This document shows, piece by piece, positions 7,506-16,572 of a stretch of DNA of 62,299 nucleotides. This stretch comes from Defluviicoccus sp. Lineage in GTDB: Bacteria; Pseudomonadota; Alphaproteobacteria; MPNO01. The stretch covers positions 1 through 62,299 of the forward strand of contig JAPPIT010000023.1 of NCBI GenBank assembly GCA_028820505.1, written 5' to 3'. Both the position numbers and the translations under genes were made by a program. A model generated the notes under the pieces. That model ran no database searches and was not told the DNA's origin. It worked only from the letters and a program-made list of their open reading frames with translations. The first letter of the stretch is position 1. Each line of letters begins with the position of its first letter.

Positions 7506-8822
7506 ATGGAGTGGTACTGGGCGCTCCTCTTCCTGCTCGGCATGGTGCTGGTGCCGATGTTCCTCGGCGTGCCGGTGGCGATCGCCTTCTTCTCCGCCAA
7601 CATCATCGGCGCGATCCTGTTCCTCGGCGGCGGGGCGGGGCTGATCCAGCTGGAGCGCAACGTGGTCGACGGGCTGGTGCGCTTCGCGCTGGCGCCGGTC
7701 GCCATGTTCATCCTGATGGGCGAGATCCTGTTCCACACCGGGGTCGCGATACGCGCGATCGACGCGGTCGACCAGCTGATCGCCCGGGTGCCGGGACGGC
7801 TGTCGCTGGTGGCGGTCGCGGGCGGCACGGTGTTCTCGACGCTGTCCGGATCGAGCATGGCGAACACGGCGCTGCTCGGCACCACGCTGATGCCCGAGAT
7901 GCGCCGCCGCGGCTATCACAACTCGATGGCGATGGGTCCGATCCTGGGGACCGGCGGGATCGCCATGCTGATCCCGCCGTCGAGCCTCGCGGTGCTGCTC
8001 GGCAGCCTGTCCGGAATCTCGATCGCCGCCATCCTGATCGCCGGCGCGATCCCGGGGCTGATCATGGCCGCGGTCCACTTCTCCTACGTGATGATCCGCT
8101 GCCGGCTCAACCCGTCGCTCGCGCCGCGTTACGACATGCCCGACATAGGCCTGTGGCAGCGCGTGCGACCGGTGCTGATCTACGTGGTCCCGCTGCTCGG
8201 CCTGTTCGCGGTGGTCGTCGGCAGCATCCTGACCGGGGTCGCGACCCCGACCGAGTCGGCTTCGCTCGGCGCGATCGGGGCGGTGCTGGCGGCGCTCTGC
8301 TACCGCTCGCTCAGCTGGAAGGGTCTGTGGACCGCGATGGTGGAGACCGGAAAGCTCGCGGTGATGATCTATTTCATCATCGCGGCCTCGCTCACCTTCT
8401 CGCAGATCCTGTCGTTCTCCGGCGCGACTACCGGGCTGCTCTCCCTGATCCAGCAGATCGACCCGACGCCGCTTTCGCTCCTGATCGCGATGATGGCGCT
8501 GATGCTGCTGATGGGCTGCTTCATGGATCCGGTCAGCATCATGCTGATCACGCTGCCGTTCTTCATTCCGCTGGCCGAACTGATCCGGATCGACCTGATC
8601 TGGTTCGGCGTTCTGATGCTGCTGGCGCTCGAGATCGGCCAGACCACGCCGCCCTTCGGGATGCTGTTGTTCGTGATGCGCGGCGTCGCCCCGCCCGACA
8701 CCACGATGGGCCAGATCTACGCCGCCGTCGCACCCTTCGTGTTGCTGGAAATCGGCATCCTCGCCTTCCTGATGGCGGTTCCCGCCGCGGTCACCTGGCT
8801 GCCGCAGCTCATGGCCGGGTAG
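7506..8822 (+). CDS. dctM: TRAP transporter large permease DctM (system 1)
   Basis: 438 residues, hydrophobic throughout, with about 12 membrane segments, matching the usual DctM length. Characteristic stretches include MGEILFHTG, the S-G-S-S-M-A-N-T region and the inverted-repeat glycine-rich loops. It is the ion-coupled transmembrane core of the system. The start ATG follows the dctQ stop by 3 bp, implying translational coupling. It is followed at 8901 by an SDR gene on the same strand. Confidence 0.92.
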   Translation: MEWYWALLFLLGMVLVPMFLGVPVAIAFFSANIIGAILFLGGGAGLIQLERNVVDGLVRFALAPVAMFILMGEILFHTGVAIRAIDAVDQLIARVPGRLSLVAVAGGTVFSTLSGSSMANTALLGTTLMPEMRRRGYHNSMAMGPILGTGGIAMLIPPSSLAVLLGSLSGISIAAILIAGAIPGLIMAAVHFSYVMIRCRLNPSLAPRYDMPDIGLWQRVRPVLIYVVPLLGLFAVVVGSILTGVATPTESASLGAIGAVLAALCYRSLSWKGLWTAMVETGKLAVMIYFIIAASLTFSQILSFSGATTGLLSLIQQIDPTPLSLLIAMMALMLLMGCFMDPVSIMLITLPFFIPLAELIRIDLIWFGVLMLLALEIGQTTPPFGMLLFVMRGVAPPDTTMGQIYAAVAPFVLLEIGILAFLMAVPAAVTWLPQLMAG

Positions 8823-8900
8823 GCGGCGCGGCGGTTGCCAGCGCGGGTCCGGACGGGCAACCTGACGGCGGCGAAGCCCTGACCGGGGGAGCGGATTTCC

Positions 8901-9632
8901 ATGCAGCTCGAAGGCAAGGTCGCCGTCGTTACCGGCGCGGCCTCGGGATTCGGCGAGGGCATCGCGCGGCGCTATGCGAAGGAAGGCGCCCGCGTCGTCC
9001 TCGCCGACCTGAACGACCAGATGGGGGGCAGGATCGCGGACGAGATCGGCGGCATCTATGTCCACGCCGACGTTTCCGACCGGGACGACGTGCGGACCAT
9101 GGTGCGGACGGCGGTCGATGCCTACGGCCGGCTCGACACGATGGTCAACAATGCGGGCGTCACCCACGTCAACCGCCCGATGCTGGAAGTGGGGGAAGAG
9201 GAGTTCGACCGGATCTTCGAGGTCAACGTGAAGGCGATCTATCTCGCCGCGATGGAGGTCGTGCCGCTGATGCGCGAGCAGGGCGGCGGCTGCATCGTCA
9301 ACACCGCATCGACGGCGGGGCTCCGCCCGCGTCCCGGGCTGACCTGGTACAACGCGTCCAAGGGCGCGGTGATCACCATGACCAAGTCGATGGCGGCCGA
9401 GCTCGGCCCGGACAATATCCGGGTCAACGCGCTCTGCCCGGTCGCCGGCGACACGCCGCTATTGCCGTCCTTCCTCGGCGCCAACACCCGCGAGGCGTTC
9501 GAGGCGACGGTGCCGCTCGGCCGCCTGTCGACGTCCGAGGACGTCGCCAGGGCGGCGCTCTGGCTGGCGAGCGACGAGGCGAGCTTCATCACCGGCGTCG
9601 CGCTGGAGGTGGACGGGGGCCGCTGCGTCTGA
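8901..9632 (+). CDS. SDR family NAD(P)-dependent oxidoreductase
   Basis: 243 residues, a classical short-chain dehydrogenase. The cofactor motif T-G-A-A-S-G-F-G lies at 11-18, NNAG at 83-86, the catalytic Ser at about 137 and Y150-x3-K154. An acidic residue (Asp36) after the second strand favours NAD(H). The C-terminus resembles glucose-1-dehydrogenase/FabG-type enzymes. It lies 78 bp after dctM and 38 bp before another SDR, so it is probably co-expressed to oxidise the hydroxy-acid or ketone imported by the TRAP system. The exact substrate is unknown. Confidence 0.9.
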   Translation: MQLEGKVAVVTGAASGFGEGIARRYAKEGARVVLADLNDQMGGRIADEIGGIYVHADVSDRDDVRTMVRTAVDAYGRLDTMVNNAGVTHVNRPMLEVGEEEFDRIFEVNVKAIYLAAMEVVPLMREQGGGCIVNTASTAGLRPRPGLTWYNASKGAVITMTKSMAAELGPDNIRVNALCPVAGDTPLLPSFLGANTREAFEATVPLGRLSTSEDVARAALWLASDEASFITGVALEVDGGRCV

Positions 9633-9670
9633 CGGGCCGGTCCGTCGGGTCACGGGGAAGGACACGAGGC

Positions 9671-10528
9671 ATGATCGAGGCTTCGCCAGGCGGCAGGGTG
9701 GCCATCGTGAGCGGGGCGGGCGGCGGGCTCGGCCGCGCGATGACCCTTGCGCTCGTCGAGGCCGGCGCGCGGGTTGCCGCGGTGGATGCGAACCGCGGCC
9801 TCGCGGAGCGCATCGCCGCGGACGCGCGAAAGGCGGCGGGCGAGGATTGCGCGGTTCCGATATGCCGAGACCTGCGCGATCCGGACGGCTGCGCCGCCGT
9901 CGTCGACGAGACCCTGTCGGCGTTCGGCGGCGTCCATGCCGTCGTCAACAATGCCGGGATCGGCATGGCGACGATCCGCGAGAATTTCTGGGCCGACAAC
10001 GTGAAGTTCTGGGACGTTCCGACCGACAAATGGCAGGCTGTCTTCGACGTCAACGTCAAGGCGCCCTTCATGCTGGCCAAGGCCGCCGCGCCCCGCATGA
10101 TCGCCGGGGGCTGGGGCCGGATCGTCAACGTGACCACCAGCCTCGATACGATGATCCGGCCGGCCTGGACGCCCTACGGCCCGTCGAAGGCGGCGCTCGA
10201 AGCGTCGTCCGCCAATTGGGCGGGCGATTTCGACGGGACGGGGGTGACGGTCAACGTGCTGATCCCCGGCGGTCCCGCCGACACGCCCTTCGTGACGCTC
10301 GCCTCGCAGCCCGACCGTTCGCGGCTGATCCGGCCGGAGCGGATGGCGGCCCCTGTCGTGTGGCTGCTTTCCGACGCATCCGACGGCGTCAACGGCCGTC
10401 GCTTCGTCGCCAACGACTGGGACCCGGATCTTCCGGCGGACGAGGCGGCGGAGGCGGCGTCCGCGCCGATCGCCTGGAAGGGCTTCGGACGGCAGGCCGC
10501 CTCGCAACCCGTGCCAGGGTCCGCGTGA
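9671..10528 (+). CDS. SDR family oxidoreductase
   Basis: 285 residues. The dinucleotide motif S-G-A-G-G-G-L-G is at 14-21, NNAG at 93-96, and the Y169-x3-K173 pair follows a T-T-S that supplies the catalytic Ser/Thr. The C-terminal 40 residues extend beyond the core SDR fold, as in a subgroup of larger SDRs. It is the second of three SDRs in the cluster. The next gene, a VOC protein, begins 31 bp later behind a good AGGGAGG ribosome site. The function is inferred only at family level. Confidence 0.88.
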   Translation: MIEASPGGRVAIVSGAGGGLGRAMTLALVEAGARVAAVDANRGLAERIAADARKAAGEDCAVPICRDLRDPDGCAAVVDETLSAFGGVHAVVNNAGIGMATIRENFWADNVKFWDVPTDKWQAVFDVNVKAPFMLAKAAAPRMIAGGWGRIVNVTTSLDTMIRPAWTPYGPSKAALEASSANWAGDFDGTGVTVNVLIPGGPADTPFVTLASQPDRSRLIRPERMAAPVVWLLSDASDGVNGRRFVANDWDPDLPADEAAEAASAPIAWKGFGRQAASQPVPGSA

Positions 10529-10559
10529 ACGCGGGCAACAACCAGGGAGGAAACAACCG

Positions 10560-11015
10560 ATGATCGAGACCAGGGGCGTCGTGCACTTCACCATCCCGGT
10601 CACGGATCCGGAGAGGAGCGAGAAGTTCTACCGCGAGGTGCTCGGGCTCGAGACGGTGCAGGTGGTGCCGCCGATCGGCATGGTGTTCATGAAGTCCGGC
10701 GACGACCATGTGATCCTGACCCGGAGCAAGACGCCGGTCGATCCCAACCCCGGCAACGACTTCCTGATCCACCACGCGTTCCGCGTCGACCTCGACGCCT
10801 ATGACGACGCCAAGCGCCAGCTCGGCGAGCACGGGATCGAGATCATCTTCGAGGAGGAACGGCACGAGGGCGTGTTCCACGGCCGGCAGTGCTACTTCCA
10901 CGATCCGGACCGCAACGTGCTCGAGATCATCGCGCTCGAGAAGATCGGCGAGGGTTTCGGCGACGCCGCAAGGCAGCCCGGGTTTTCGCCCTTCTCGTCG
11001 AAAGAAGCCGGCTAG
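10560..11015 (+). CDS. VOC (glyoxalase/bleomycin resistance/dioxygenase) superfamily protein
   Basis: 151 residues, one complete pair of beta-alpha-beta-beta-beta modules. Probable metal ligands are His9, a His of the HH pair at 71-72, and Glu122 in VLEII, with the typical FHDPDRN turn at 113-119 just before it. The family includes glyoxalase I, epimerases and extradiol dioxygenases. Its place between SDR genes and downstream of a TRAP operon favours a role in carbon catabolism rather than drug resistance. AGGGAGG is well placed before the ATG. Confidence 0.85.
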   Translation: MIETRGVVHFTIPVTDPERSEKFYREVLGLETVQVVPPIGMVFMKSGDDHVILTRSKTPVDPNPGNDFLIHHAFRVDLDAYDDAKRQLGEHGIEIIFEEERHEGVFHGRQCYFHDPDRNVLEIIALEKIGEGFGDAARQPGFSPFSSKEAG

Positions 11016-11035
11016 ACCGCGGGACGGACGGCACC

Positions 11036-11869
11036 GTGAGCGGAAAGCTGCGCGACCGGGTCGTCATCGTCGTCGGCGCCGGCTCGGTCGGGCCGGGCTG
11101 GGGCAACGGCAAGGCGGCGGCGGTGCTGTTCGCCCGCGAGGGGGCCAAGGTGCTGGCGGTCGACATCGACGCGGACGCCGCCGCCGAGACCGCCGGCATC
11201 GTCGCCCGGGAAGGGGGGACGGCCGAGACCTTCGTCGCCGACGTCAGCAACGCGGACCGGGTGGATGCCATGGTCGCGGCCTGCCTGGACCGGTTCGGGC
11301 GTGTCGACGTGCTGCACAACAATGTCGGGATCGTCGCGCCCCGGCCCACCGTCGAGGTCGACGAGGCGGAATGGGACCGGATCGCCGCGGTCAACCTGAA
11401 GAGCATGTTCCTGACCTGCCGCGCCGTGTTGCCGGCGATGGAGCGGAACGCGTTCCGCGTCGATGCCGACGGCCGCAAGATCGGCCGGGGCGCCATCGTC
11501 AACGTCTCGTCGGTCTCCGGCATCCGCTGGACCGGCATTCCCTACGTCACCTACTCGGTGACCAAGGGCGCCGTCCTGCCGCTGACCCGTTCGATCGCGC
11601 TGGAATACGCGGAGAAGGGCATCCGCGCCAACGCGATCCTGCCCGGGCTGATGAACACCCCGATGATCGTCGAGCCGCTCAAGGAGGCCTATGGCGGCGG
11701 CGATGTCGACAAAATGGTCGAGGCCCGAGACGCCCAGTGCCCCACCGGCTATATGGGCGACGGCTGGGACGTCGCCCACGCCGCGCTGTTCCTCGCCAGC
11801 GACGACGCGCGCTACGTCACCGGGGCCGAGCTGACGGTGGACGGTGGGATCAGCGCCAAGCTGGTGTGA
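11036..11869 (+). CDS. SDR family oxidoreductase (GTG start)
   Basis: 277 residues. The nucleotide loop is the unusual G-A-G-S-V-G-P-G-W-G-N-G (14-25), with extra residues compared with TGxxxGxG. NNVG (95-98) replaces NNAG, and Y173-x3-K177 and Ser158/159 complete the active site. I chose GTG 11036 because it starts just before the first beta strand; no ATG is suitably placed. It is the last gene of the run dctPQM-SDR-SDR-VOC-SDR, 20 bp after the VOC stop, so the whole group 5928-11869 may be a single transcription unit for uptake and stepwise oxidation of one substrate. Confidence 0.85.
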   Translation: MSGKLRDRVVIVVGAGSVGPGWGNGKAAAVLFAREGAKVLAVDIDADAAAETAGIVAREGGTAETFVADVSNADRVDAMVAACLDRFGRVDVLHNNVGIVAPRPTVEVDEAEWDRIAAVNLKSMFLTCRAVLPAMERNAFRVDADGRKIGRGAIVNVSSVSGIRWTGIPYVTYSVTKGAVLPLTRSIALEYAEKGIRANAILPGLMNTPMIVEPLKEAYGGGDVDKMVEARDAQCPTGYMGDGWDVAHAALFLASDDARYVTGAELTVDGGISAKLV

Positions 11870-11929
11870 ACGACGTCCGAAGACGCCGCCACCGGACCCT
11901 CCGTTTCGTCTGGACGGTGCACTCAGGAA

Positions 11930-12274
11930 TCAAACAGCAGCCACAAGCATGATCTCGACCTGCGTGCCGGGCGTCAATTCGACGCCGACGGCGGCGCGCG
12001 CGGGCAGGCAGGCGGGGTCGAGCCAGGCCATCCAGACCTCGTTCATCGCGTCCTTCTGCGAAAGATCGGCCATGTAGACCGTCGCGGAGAGAATGCGCGA
12101 CTTGTCGGTGCCCGCTTCCGCAAGAAAGCCGTCGATCTGCGCGAGCACCTGCTCGGTCTGGCCCTTGACGTCCGCTGTCTTGTCCTGGGCGACGATGCCC
12201 GAAAGATAGGCCAGGCCGCCATGCACGACCGCGCGGGCGTTCCAGGCGCCCGGCTTTATTCTGTCGATGGTCAT
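11930..12274 (-). CDS. ridA: RidA family protein
   Basis: 114 residues. RidA-type enzymes deaminate reactive enamine/imine intermediates such as 2-aminoacrylate; related members act in catabolic pathways. The fold markers G-L-A-Y-L-S-G, the R-I-L-S-A-T-V-Y-M-A-D-L strand and the final V-G-V-E-L-T-P-G-T-Q-V-E-I are visible. The Arg that contacts ligand carboxylates (near R97 of this protein, in LPARAAVGV) is present. ATG 12274 has GAAAGGAG upstream. It is convergent with the SDR cluster; RidA-fold proteins are common next to catabolic operons. Confidence 0.88.
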   Translation of the reverse strand: MTIDRIKPGAWNARAVVHGGLAYLSGIVAQDKTADVKGQTEQVLAQIDGFLAEAGTDKSRILSATVYMADLSQKDAMNEVWMAWLDPACLPARAAVGVELTPGTQVEIMLVAAV

Positions 12275-12584
12275 CGCTCGCTCCTTTCCTGTGCGCTTGC
12301 AATCGATGGTAGCCAACATCGGCCCGGATCGCGAACGCGGGTCGGCCGAGTCGATGCCGAACGCCGACATGTAGAGCTCGCCGCCGTCCTCGTCGTCCTT
12401 TTCGATCTTCGTCCTGGCGATGGCTCCTACCCGGTTACGCTCACGCGATCGAATTTGTTCGGCCAAACGGCGATCTCGCGCTGTACACGATGGCCGCGGT
12501 GTGGGATGACTCCGACGTCGTTCTGCAACCGGTTTGTCCCAGATGCAGTTCCCCCGAAACAGCACGAGCCGGCAGTAAGGATCG
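12275..12584. other. Spacer between ridA and pit
   Basis: 310 bp separating divergent genes, so it should contain both promoters. No convincing gene is present. The ridA frame stays open upstream to about 12565, but that stretch starts without a ribosome site and has no recognisable domain. No confident -35/-10 pair was found. Confidence 0.5.
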
Positions 12585-14078
12585 TTGAACGCGCCGAGAA
12601 GAAACTCCGCGGCCCGCTACGTCAACGACCTGAGGCGATACGGGTTTAGCCAATCCCAGTTCTACAGCCTGCGCGGTACCGTCGTTCCGCTGGGCTTGGC
12701 GATCGTCTTTCTGGCGACGGTCAGCCTTCTCGTCGCCGGGTCTCACAGCACCTTTGGCGAGGACTGGCTGATTGTCGCCATCGGGGCGGTGATCGGCGGC
12801 TACATGGCGCTGAATATCGGCGCCAATGACGTTGCCAACAACATGGGTCCGGCCGTCGGCGGCAAGGTTCTGACGGTTACGGCCGCCATCCTGATCGCTG
12901 CGGTGTGCGAGGCCGCGGGCGCCTTGCTCGCCGGTGGCGATGTCGTCAGAACGATCTCCAAAGGAATCATTGCGCCGGGCGACGAAGTCGGCGTCGGCGC
13001 ATTCAGAGACTTGATGCTGAGCGCGCTGTTCGCAGCCGCCCTGTGGATAAACCTGGCGACCGTGCTGAATGTCCCGGTTTCGACGACGCACTCGATCGTC
13101 GGGGGTGTGCTCGGCGCCGGGGTCGCCGCGGCGGGTCCCGGGCTGGTCAACTGGATAACGATGGCGAATATTGCCGCCAGCTGGGTGATTTCGCCCGTCG
13201 TCGGCGCGCTCATTGCCGCCTCGTTTCTGTACTTCATCAAGGCCCGCGTGCTGAACGTGGAGAACCGGCTGGAAGCCGCCAACAAATGGGTGCCGCTCCT
13301 GATCGCGACGATGGCCGCCGCGTTCGCCGCTTACATGGCGATGAAAGGGCTCAAAAAGGTCTGGAGGCCCTCGGATGTCGAAATCATCCTGTTTTCCGGC
13401 GGCGCGTTCCTGGTCGCATACCTATTGTCGCGCCCCTATATCGCCAAGCGCGTCGAACGTCTGGAAAACCGCAAGAAGGATATTTACAGCCTGTTCGACG
13501 TTCCCCTGATCGGGGGCGTCGCCTTGTTGTCTTTTGCCCATGGCGCCAACGACGTTGCCAACGCCGTGGGCCCATTGGCCGCCCTCGTTTCGACGGTCGG
13601 CGAGCAAGGGGAAATCGCCGGCAAGGTAACGATACCGCTCTGGGTCATGGCGGTGGGGGCATTCGGAATTGCCCTTGGCCTCGGCCTGTTCGGGCCGAGG
13701 CTGATCACCGTAGTCGGAGAGAAGATAACGCGCCTGAATTCGCCCAGGGCCTATTGCGTCGCGCTGTCCGCGGCTATTACCGTTTTGATTGCGACGACCC
13801 TGGGACTGCCCGTGAGCTCGACCCATATCGCCCTTGGCGCGATCTTCGGTGTCGGTTTCCTGCGTGAGATTCTCGAGAACCCGAACAGGCGAAAGCTCCG
13901 TCCTGGGCACAAGCTGAATGCGACGTCTCACGACGCATTCAACAGTCGGGGCCGCCGTTCCGTTCGCCGGCTGGTGCGGCGGCGGTACGTTTTTTCGATT
14001 GCTGCTGCCTGGGTGATTACAGTGCCGGCTTCGGCGGCGTTGGCGGCTACGATCTACGGGCTACTGCAGATTCTCTGA
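12585..14078 (+). CDS. Inorganic phosphate transporter, PiT family (TTG start)
   Basis: 497 residues with about 10-11 membrane segments. The two duplicated PiT signatures are GANDVANNMGP (79-89) and GANDVANAVGP (about 320-330), which form the phosphate/cation pathway. A cytoplasmic loop separates the halves (about 220-270). PiT proteins take up phosphate as a metal-phosphate complex with protons or sodium. TTG 12585 is the best start: GTAAGG precedes it, and the next Met (about residue 74) would remove the first segment. Its 3' end overlaps the convergent NUDIX gene by 32 bp. Base composition is slightly lower in GC than that of its neighbours. Confidence 0.9.
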   Translation: MNAPRRNSAARYVNDLRRYGFSQSQFYSLRGTVVPLGLAIVFLATVSLLVAGSHSTFGEDWLIVAIGAVIGGYMALNIGANDVANNMGPAVGGKVLTVTAAILIAAVCEAAGALLAGGDVVRTISKGIIAPGDEVGVGAFRDLMLSALFAAALWINLATVLNVPVSTTHSIVGGVLGAGVAAAGPGLVNWITMANIAASWVISPVVGALIAASFLYFIKARVLNVENRLEAANKWVPLLIATMAAAFAAYMAMKGLKKVWRPSDVEIILFSGGAFLVAYLLSRPYIAKRVERLENRKKDIYSLFDVPLIGGVALLSFAHGANDVANAVGPLAALVSTVGEQGEIAGKVTIPLWVMAVGAFGIALGLGLFGPRLITVVGEKITRLNSPRAYCVALSAAITVLIATTLGLPVSSTHIALGAIFGVGFLREILENPNRRKLRPGHKLNATSHDAFNSRGRRSVRRLVRRRYVFSIAAAWVITVPASAALAATIYGLLQIL

Positions 14079-14568
14079 TCCAGGGCTTCAGCCGTTCGAA
14101 TTGATGGATGAGAAACAGGTAATCCTCGCTATAGGCGACACGCGCTGAATCTTCGATCAGCGCCCAATGGCGCTGACGCTTTTCCATTTCCGGCCACTCG
14201 TCGATCTGCTCGGTCACGAGGAACGGGTAGTAGGTCACGGGAACGAGGTCCTTGCCGCGTTCGGTTTGCTTCGTGATCGTGACGGTGAAGGGATAGTCCT
14301 CAAGCACGGATCCACGCACGCCCGCTTCCTCAAATCCCTCGCGGCAACATGTTTCTACGTGGGTTTCATCCGGCTTCTGGCTGCCTTTCGGCAATATCCA
14401 TCGGCCCCGGGTTTGCGACGTAACGAACAGCAGGGCGATCGCTTCGCCCCGCATATCGAAGGGAATGATGCCAATTCTGTGCATGTCGGCCTCTGCGGAC
14501 TTCAGTACGCCGGGTCGTGTCAGCTTAACCGGTTTCGACGCACGCGCTACCGAGAGGGCAACAGGCAT
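14047..14568 (-). CDS. NUDIX hydrolase
   Basis: 173 residues. The NUDIX box is present: G-x5-E-x7-R-E-x2-E-E-x-G-V, within the segment GSQKPDETH...REGFEEAGV. It is preceded by R-W-I-L-P-K-G, as in diadenosine/diphosphoinositol polyphosphate hydrolases (DIPP-like). Such enzymes hydrolyse nucleoside diphosphates linked to another moiety. ATG 14568 is chosen; a GTG two codons earlier (14574) is an alternative. The gene overlaps the end of the phosphate permease gene by 32 bp on the opposite strand, so a functional link to phosphate metabolism is possible but unproven. Confidence 0.87.
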   Translation of the reverse strand: MPVALSVARASKPVKLTRPGVLKSAEADMHRIGIIPFDMRGEAIALLFVTSQTRGRWILPKGSQKPDETHVETCCREGFEEAGVRGSVLEDYPFTVTITKQTERGKDLVPVTYYPFLVTEQIDEWPEMEKRQRHWALIEDSARVAYSEDYLFLIHQFERLKPWIRESAVARRS

Positions 14569-14591
14569 CGACACGGACCCGCGGCGGGCGG

Positions 14592-15470
14592 TCATTCTCC
14601 CCGGTAACGGAACGCGAAGGCGTCGTCCTGCGGAACGATGTAACCCGCGCTCGGGTTGGGGAAGTGCGACGGGAGGACGGTCACGTCCGTCTCGGCGTAG
14701 CGGTCGAGGAAGGCCTTCCGGGTCGCCCGTGCGGCCGCCCGGTCGGCGCAGGCGATCGTGCTCCAGTCGGGAATGTGGCACTGGATCATGTGGTGCATCA
14801 GGTCGCCGCAGAGCAGCGCTTCCTCACCGCCCGAGTCGATGCGAAGGCCGACCTGGCCCGGGGTGTGGCCGGGAAGGGGGGCGAGCACGATCCCGTCCTC
14901 GATCTGATGGTCCATCTCGACCAGCAGTTCGCGCTTCGCCTCCAGGATCGGAATCACGCTGTCGGCGACGTAGTCCCCGGTCCGGGTCATCAGCCCCTGT
15001 TCCGACTGGTCCAGCCAGAAATCGAGCTCGGTGCGGGCGAAGATGTATCTCGCGTTGGGGAAGGTCGGCACCCAGCGCCCGTCCTCGAGCCTTGTGTTCC
15101 AGCCGACATGATCGACATGCAGATGGGTGCACAGGACGAAGTCGACATCTTCCGGCCGCGTCCCGGTCGCGAGAAACCGGTCCATCCACGGGAACTCCGC
15201 GTCGTTGAAGAATTCCCGGTTGCGCGGCTTTCGGTTGCCGACGCAGCTGTCGACCAGGATGGTGTGGCGGGGCGTCCTGATCAGGAAGGCCTGGATCGCG
15301 ATCACCACCAGCCCGCTGTCGGGCCTGTAGTGCCGGGGAACCATCCAGTCCGCGTGCGCGGCGACGGCCGCCTCGTCCCAATCGGGAAAGAACGCCCTGG
15401 CTTCGAGCAGGGGCATTTCCATCTCGACGATCCGGGTCAGGCTCACGTCGCCGAAGGTAAAGTCGTGCAT
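14592..15470 (-). CDS. MBL-fold metallo-hydrolase
   Basis: 292 residues. The zinc motif T-H-L-H-V-D-H (115-121) supplies His116, His118, Asp120 and His121; further ligands are the His of PLPGHTPGQ and Asp of LLCGDLMHH. This combination is typical of the AHL lactonase/glyoxalase II-like branch. No signal peptide is present, so it is cytoplasmic. It lies 12 bp downstream of the Rieske oxygenase gene on the same strand, suggesting that it hydrolyses a lactone or ester made in that pathway. Lactonase activity is inferred from fold only. Confidence 0.87.
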   Translation of the reverse strand: MHDFTFGDVSLTRIVEMEMPLLEARAFFPDWDEAAVAAHADWMVPRHYRPDSGLVVIAIQAFLIRTPRHTILVDSCVGNRKPRNREFFNDAEFPWMDRFLATGTRPEDVDFVLCTHLHVDHVGWNTRLEDGRWVPTFPNARYIFARTELDFWLDQSEQGLMTRTGDYVADSVIPILEAKRELLVEMDHQIEDGIVLAPLPGHTPGQVGLRIDSGGEEALLCGDLMHHMIQCHIPDWSTIACADRAAARATRKAFLDRYAETDVTVLPSHFPNPSAGYIVPQDDAFAFRYRGE

Positions 15471-15482
15471 GGTCTCTCCGTC

Positions 15483-16496
15483 CTACCGCTCGCCGCGCAG
15501 TTCCGCGATGCGCTTGTGGACCGCGATCAGGAACTTGTCGGCTTGGCCGGGCACGTCGACCGGGTCGCCGAAGGCGATCCTGTTGCGCTGCTGCGCCTCG
15601 ACCATCGGAATGTCCTCGGTCCGGATCGTCGTCTCCTGCTCGCGCCGCATGTCCTCGTCGTTGGGATAGCCGCCGTCCAGCGCGAAGTCGCGGGTGAACG
15701 CGAAGAAGTAGTGGCTCGAGGTCTCGGTCTCCGGCGTCATGATGTGGTCGTGGTTGATGACGATCCGGTTCTCCCGGTTTTCCATCGCCAGCTCGATGTT
15801 GATCGTGTTCGTCGGCCGCCAGTTCTGCGAGGTCGTCCGCGTGACCGGCTCGGTGAACCCGCCCCAGGCCGCGGCCATCGGCCCCAGCGCCACGTTCTTC
15901 AGCACCCGCCGGCTGTGCACCGAGCCCGGCTTGGTCCAGGTTTCCATCTCCTGGCGGACGGTGTCGGTCTCGCCTCTCTGCCCGGCGCGCGAGCCGAAGC
16001 TGCCGGCGTGGAGAAAATCGGCGTGGCTGACGTCCAGCAAATTGTCCGCCATGAGCTGGTCGTTGGCCCGGGCGTGGAACCGGCTGAGGATCGACGAGCG
16101 GTCGTCAGCCACCAGCCACGGCATCTCCGGGATCGCTGCCGGATCGGCTTTCGACGGATCGCCCAGCCAGGCCCAGACGAACCCCTCGCGCGACGCCGCC
16201 GGGTAGCTCCTGACCCGCGCGTTGCGCGAGACAGTCTCCTGATGCGGGACGTGGACGCAGCGCCCGTCGGCGGCCATCACCCAGCCGTGATAGCCGCACA
16301 TGATCTCGTCGCCGATCACCCGGCCCATCGACAGCGGCGCCTGGCGATGCGGACAGCGATCCTCCAGCGCCACCAGCGTTCCCGACTTCGCGGTCTGGAA
16401 CAGGACGATCGGCCGGTCGCACACGACGCGCCGGATCGGCCGGCTCGAAATCTCCGAGGCGAGCGCCACGCAGTACCAGATGTCTTCGAAGAACAT
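15483..16496 (-). CDS. Rieske non-haem iron oxygenase (VanA-like)
   Basis: 337 residues, alpha subunit of the vanillate O-demethylase/phenoxybenzoate type. The Rieske cluster is bound by C48-x-H50 and C67-x2-H70 with 16 residues between pairs. The mononuclear iron site is D-V-S-H-A-D-F-L-H (D-x2-H-x4-H) at about 150-160. Such enzymes demethylate methoxy-aromatics or hydroxylate rings and need a separate reductase, which is not in the window. It forms a two-gene unit with the downstream MBL hydrolase and is divergent from the GST at 16573. Confidence 0.9.
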   Translation of the reverse strand: MFFEDIWYCVALASEISSRPIRRVVCDRPIVLFQTAKSGTLVALEDRCPHRQAPLSMGRVIGDEIMCGYHGWVMAADGRCVHVPHQETVSRNARVRSYPAASREGFVWAWLGDPSKADPAAIPEMPWLVADDRSSILSRFHARANDQLMADNLLDVSHADFLHAGSFGSRAGQRGETDTVRQEMETWTKPGSVHSRRVLKNVALGPMAAAWGGFTEPVTRTTSQNWRPTNTINIELAMENRENRIVINHDHIMTPETETSSHYFFAFTRDFALDGGYPNDEDMRREQETTIRTEDIPMVEAQQRNRIAFGDPVDVPGQADKFLIAVHKRIAELRGER

Positions 16497-16572
16497 GTCC
16501 GCGATCCCGTCCCAGGGCTCCGCCCGGCAATCGTTGGCGTGCTATTTTAGCCGCCGGGAGTTGGGAGGGGCC

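Noticed and set aside
11930-12565. RidA gene with a 97-residue N-terminal extension
   Set aside because: The extension has no domain or ribosome site, while ATG 12274 has GAAAGGAG upstream and gives the normal RidA length.
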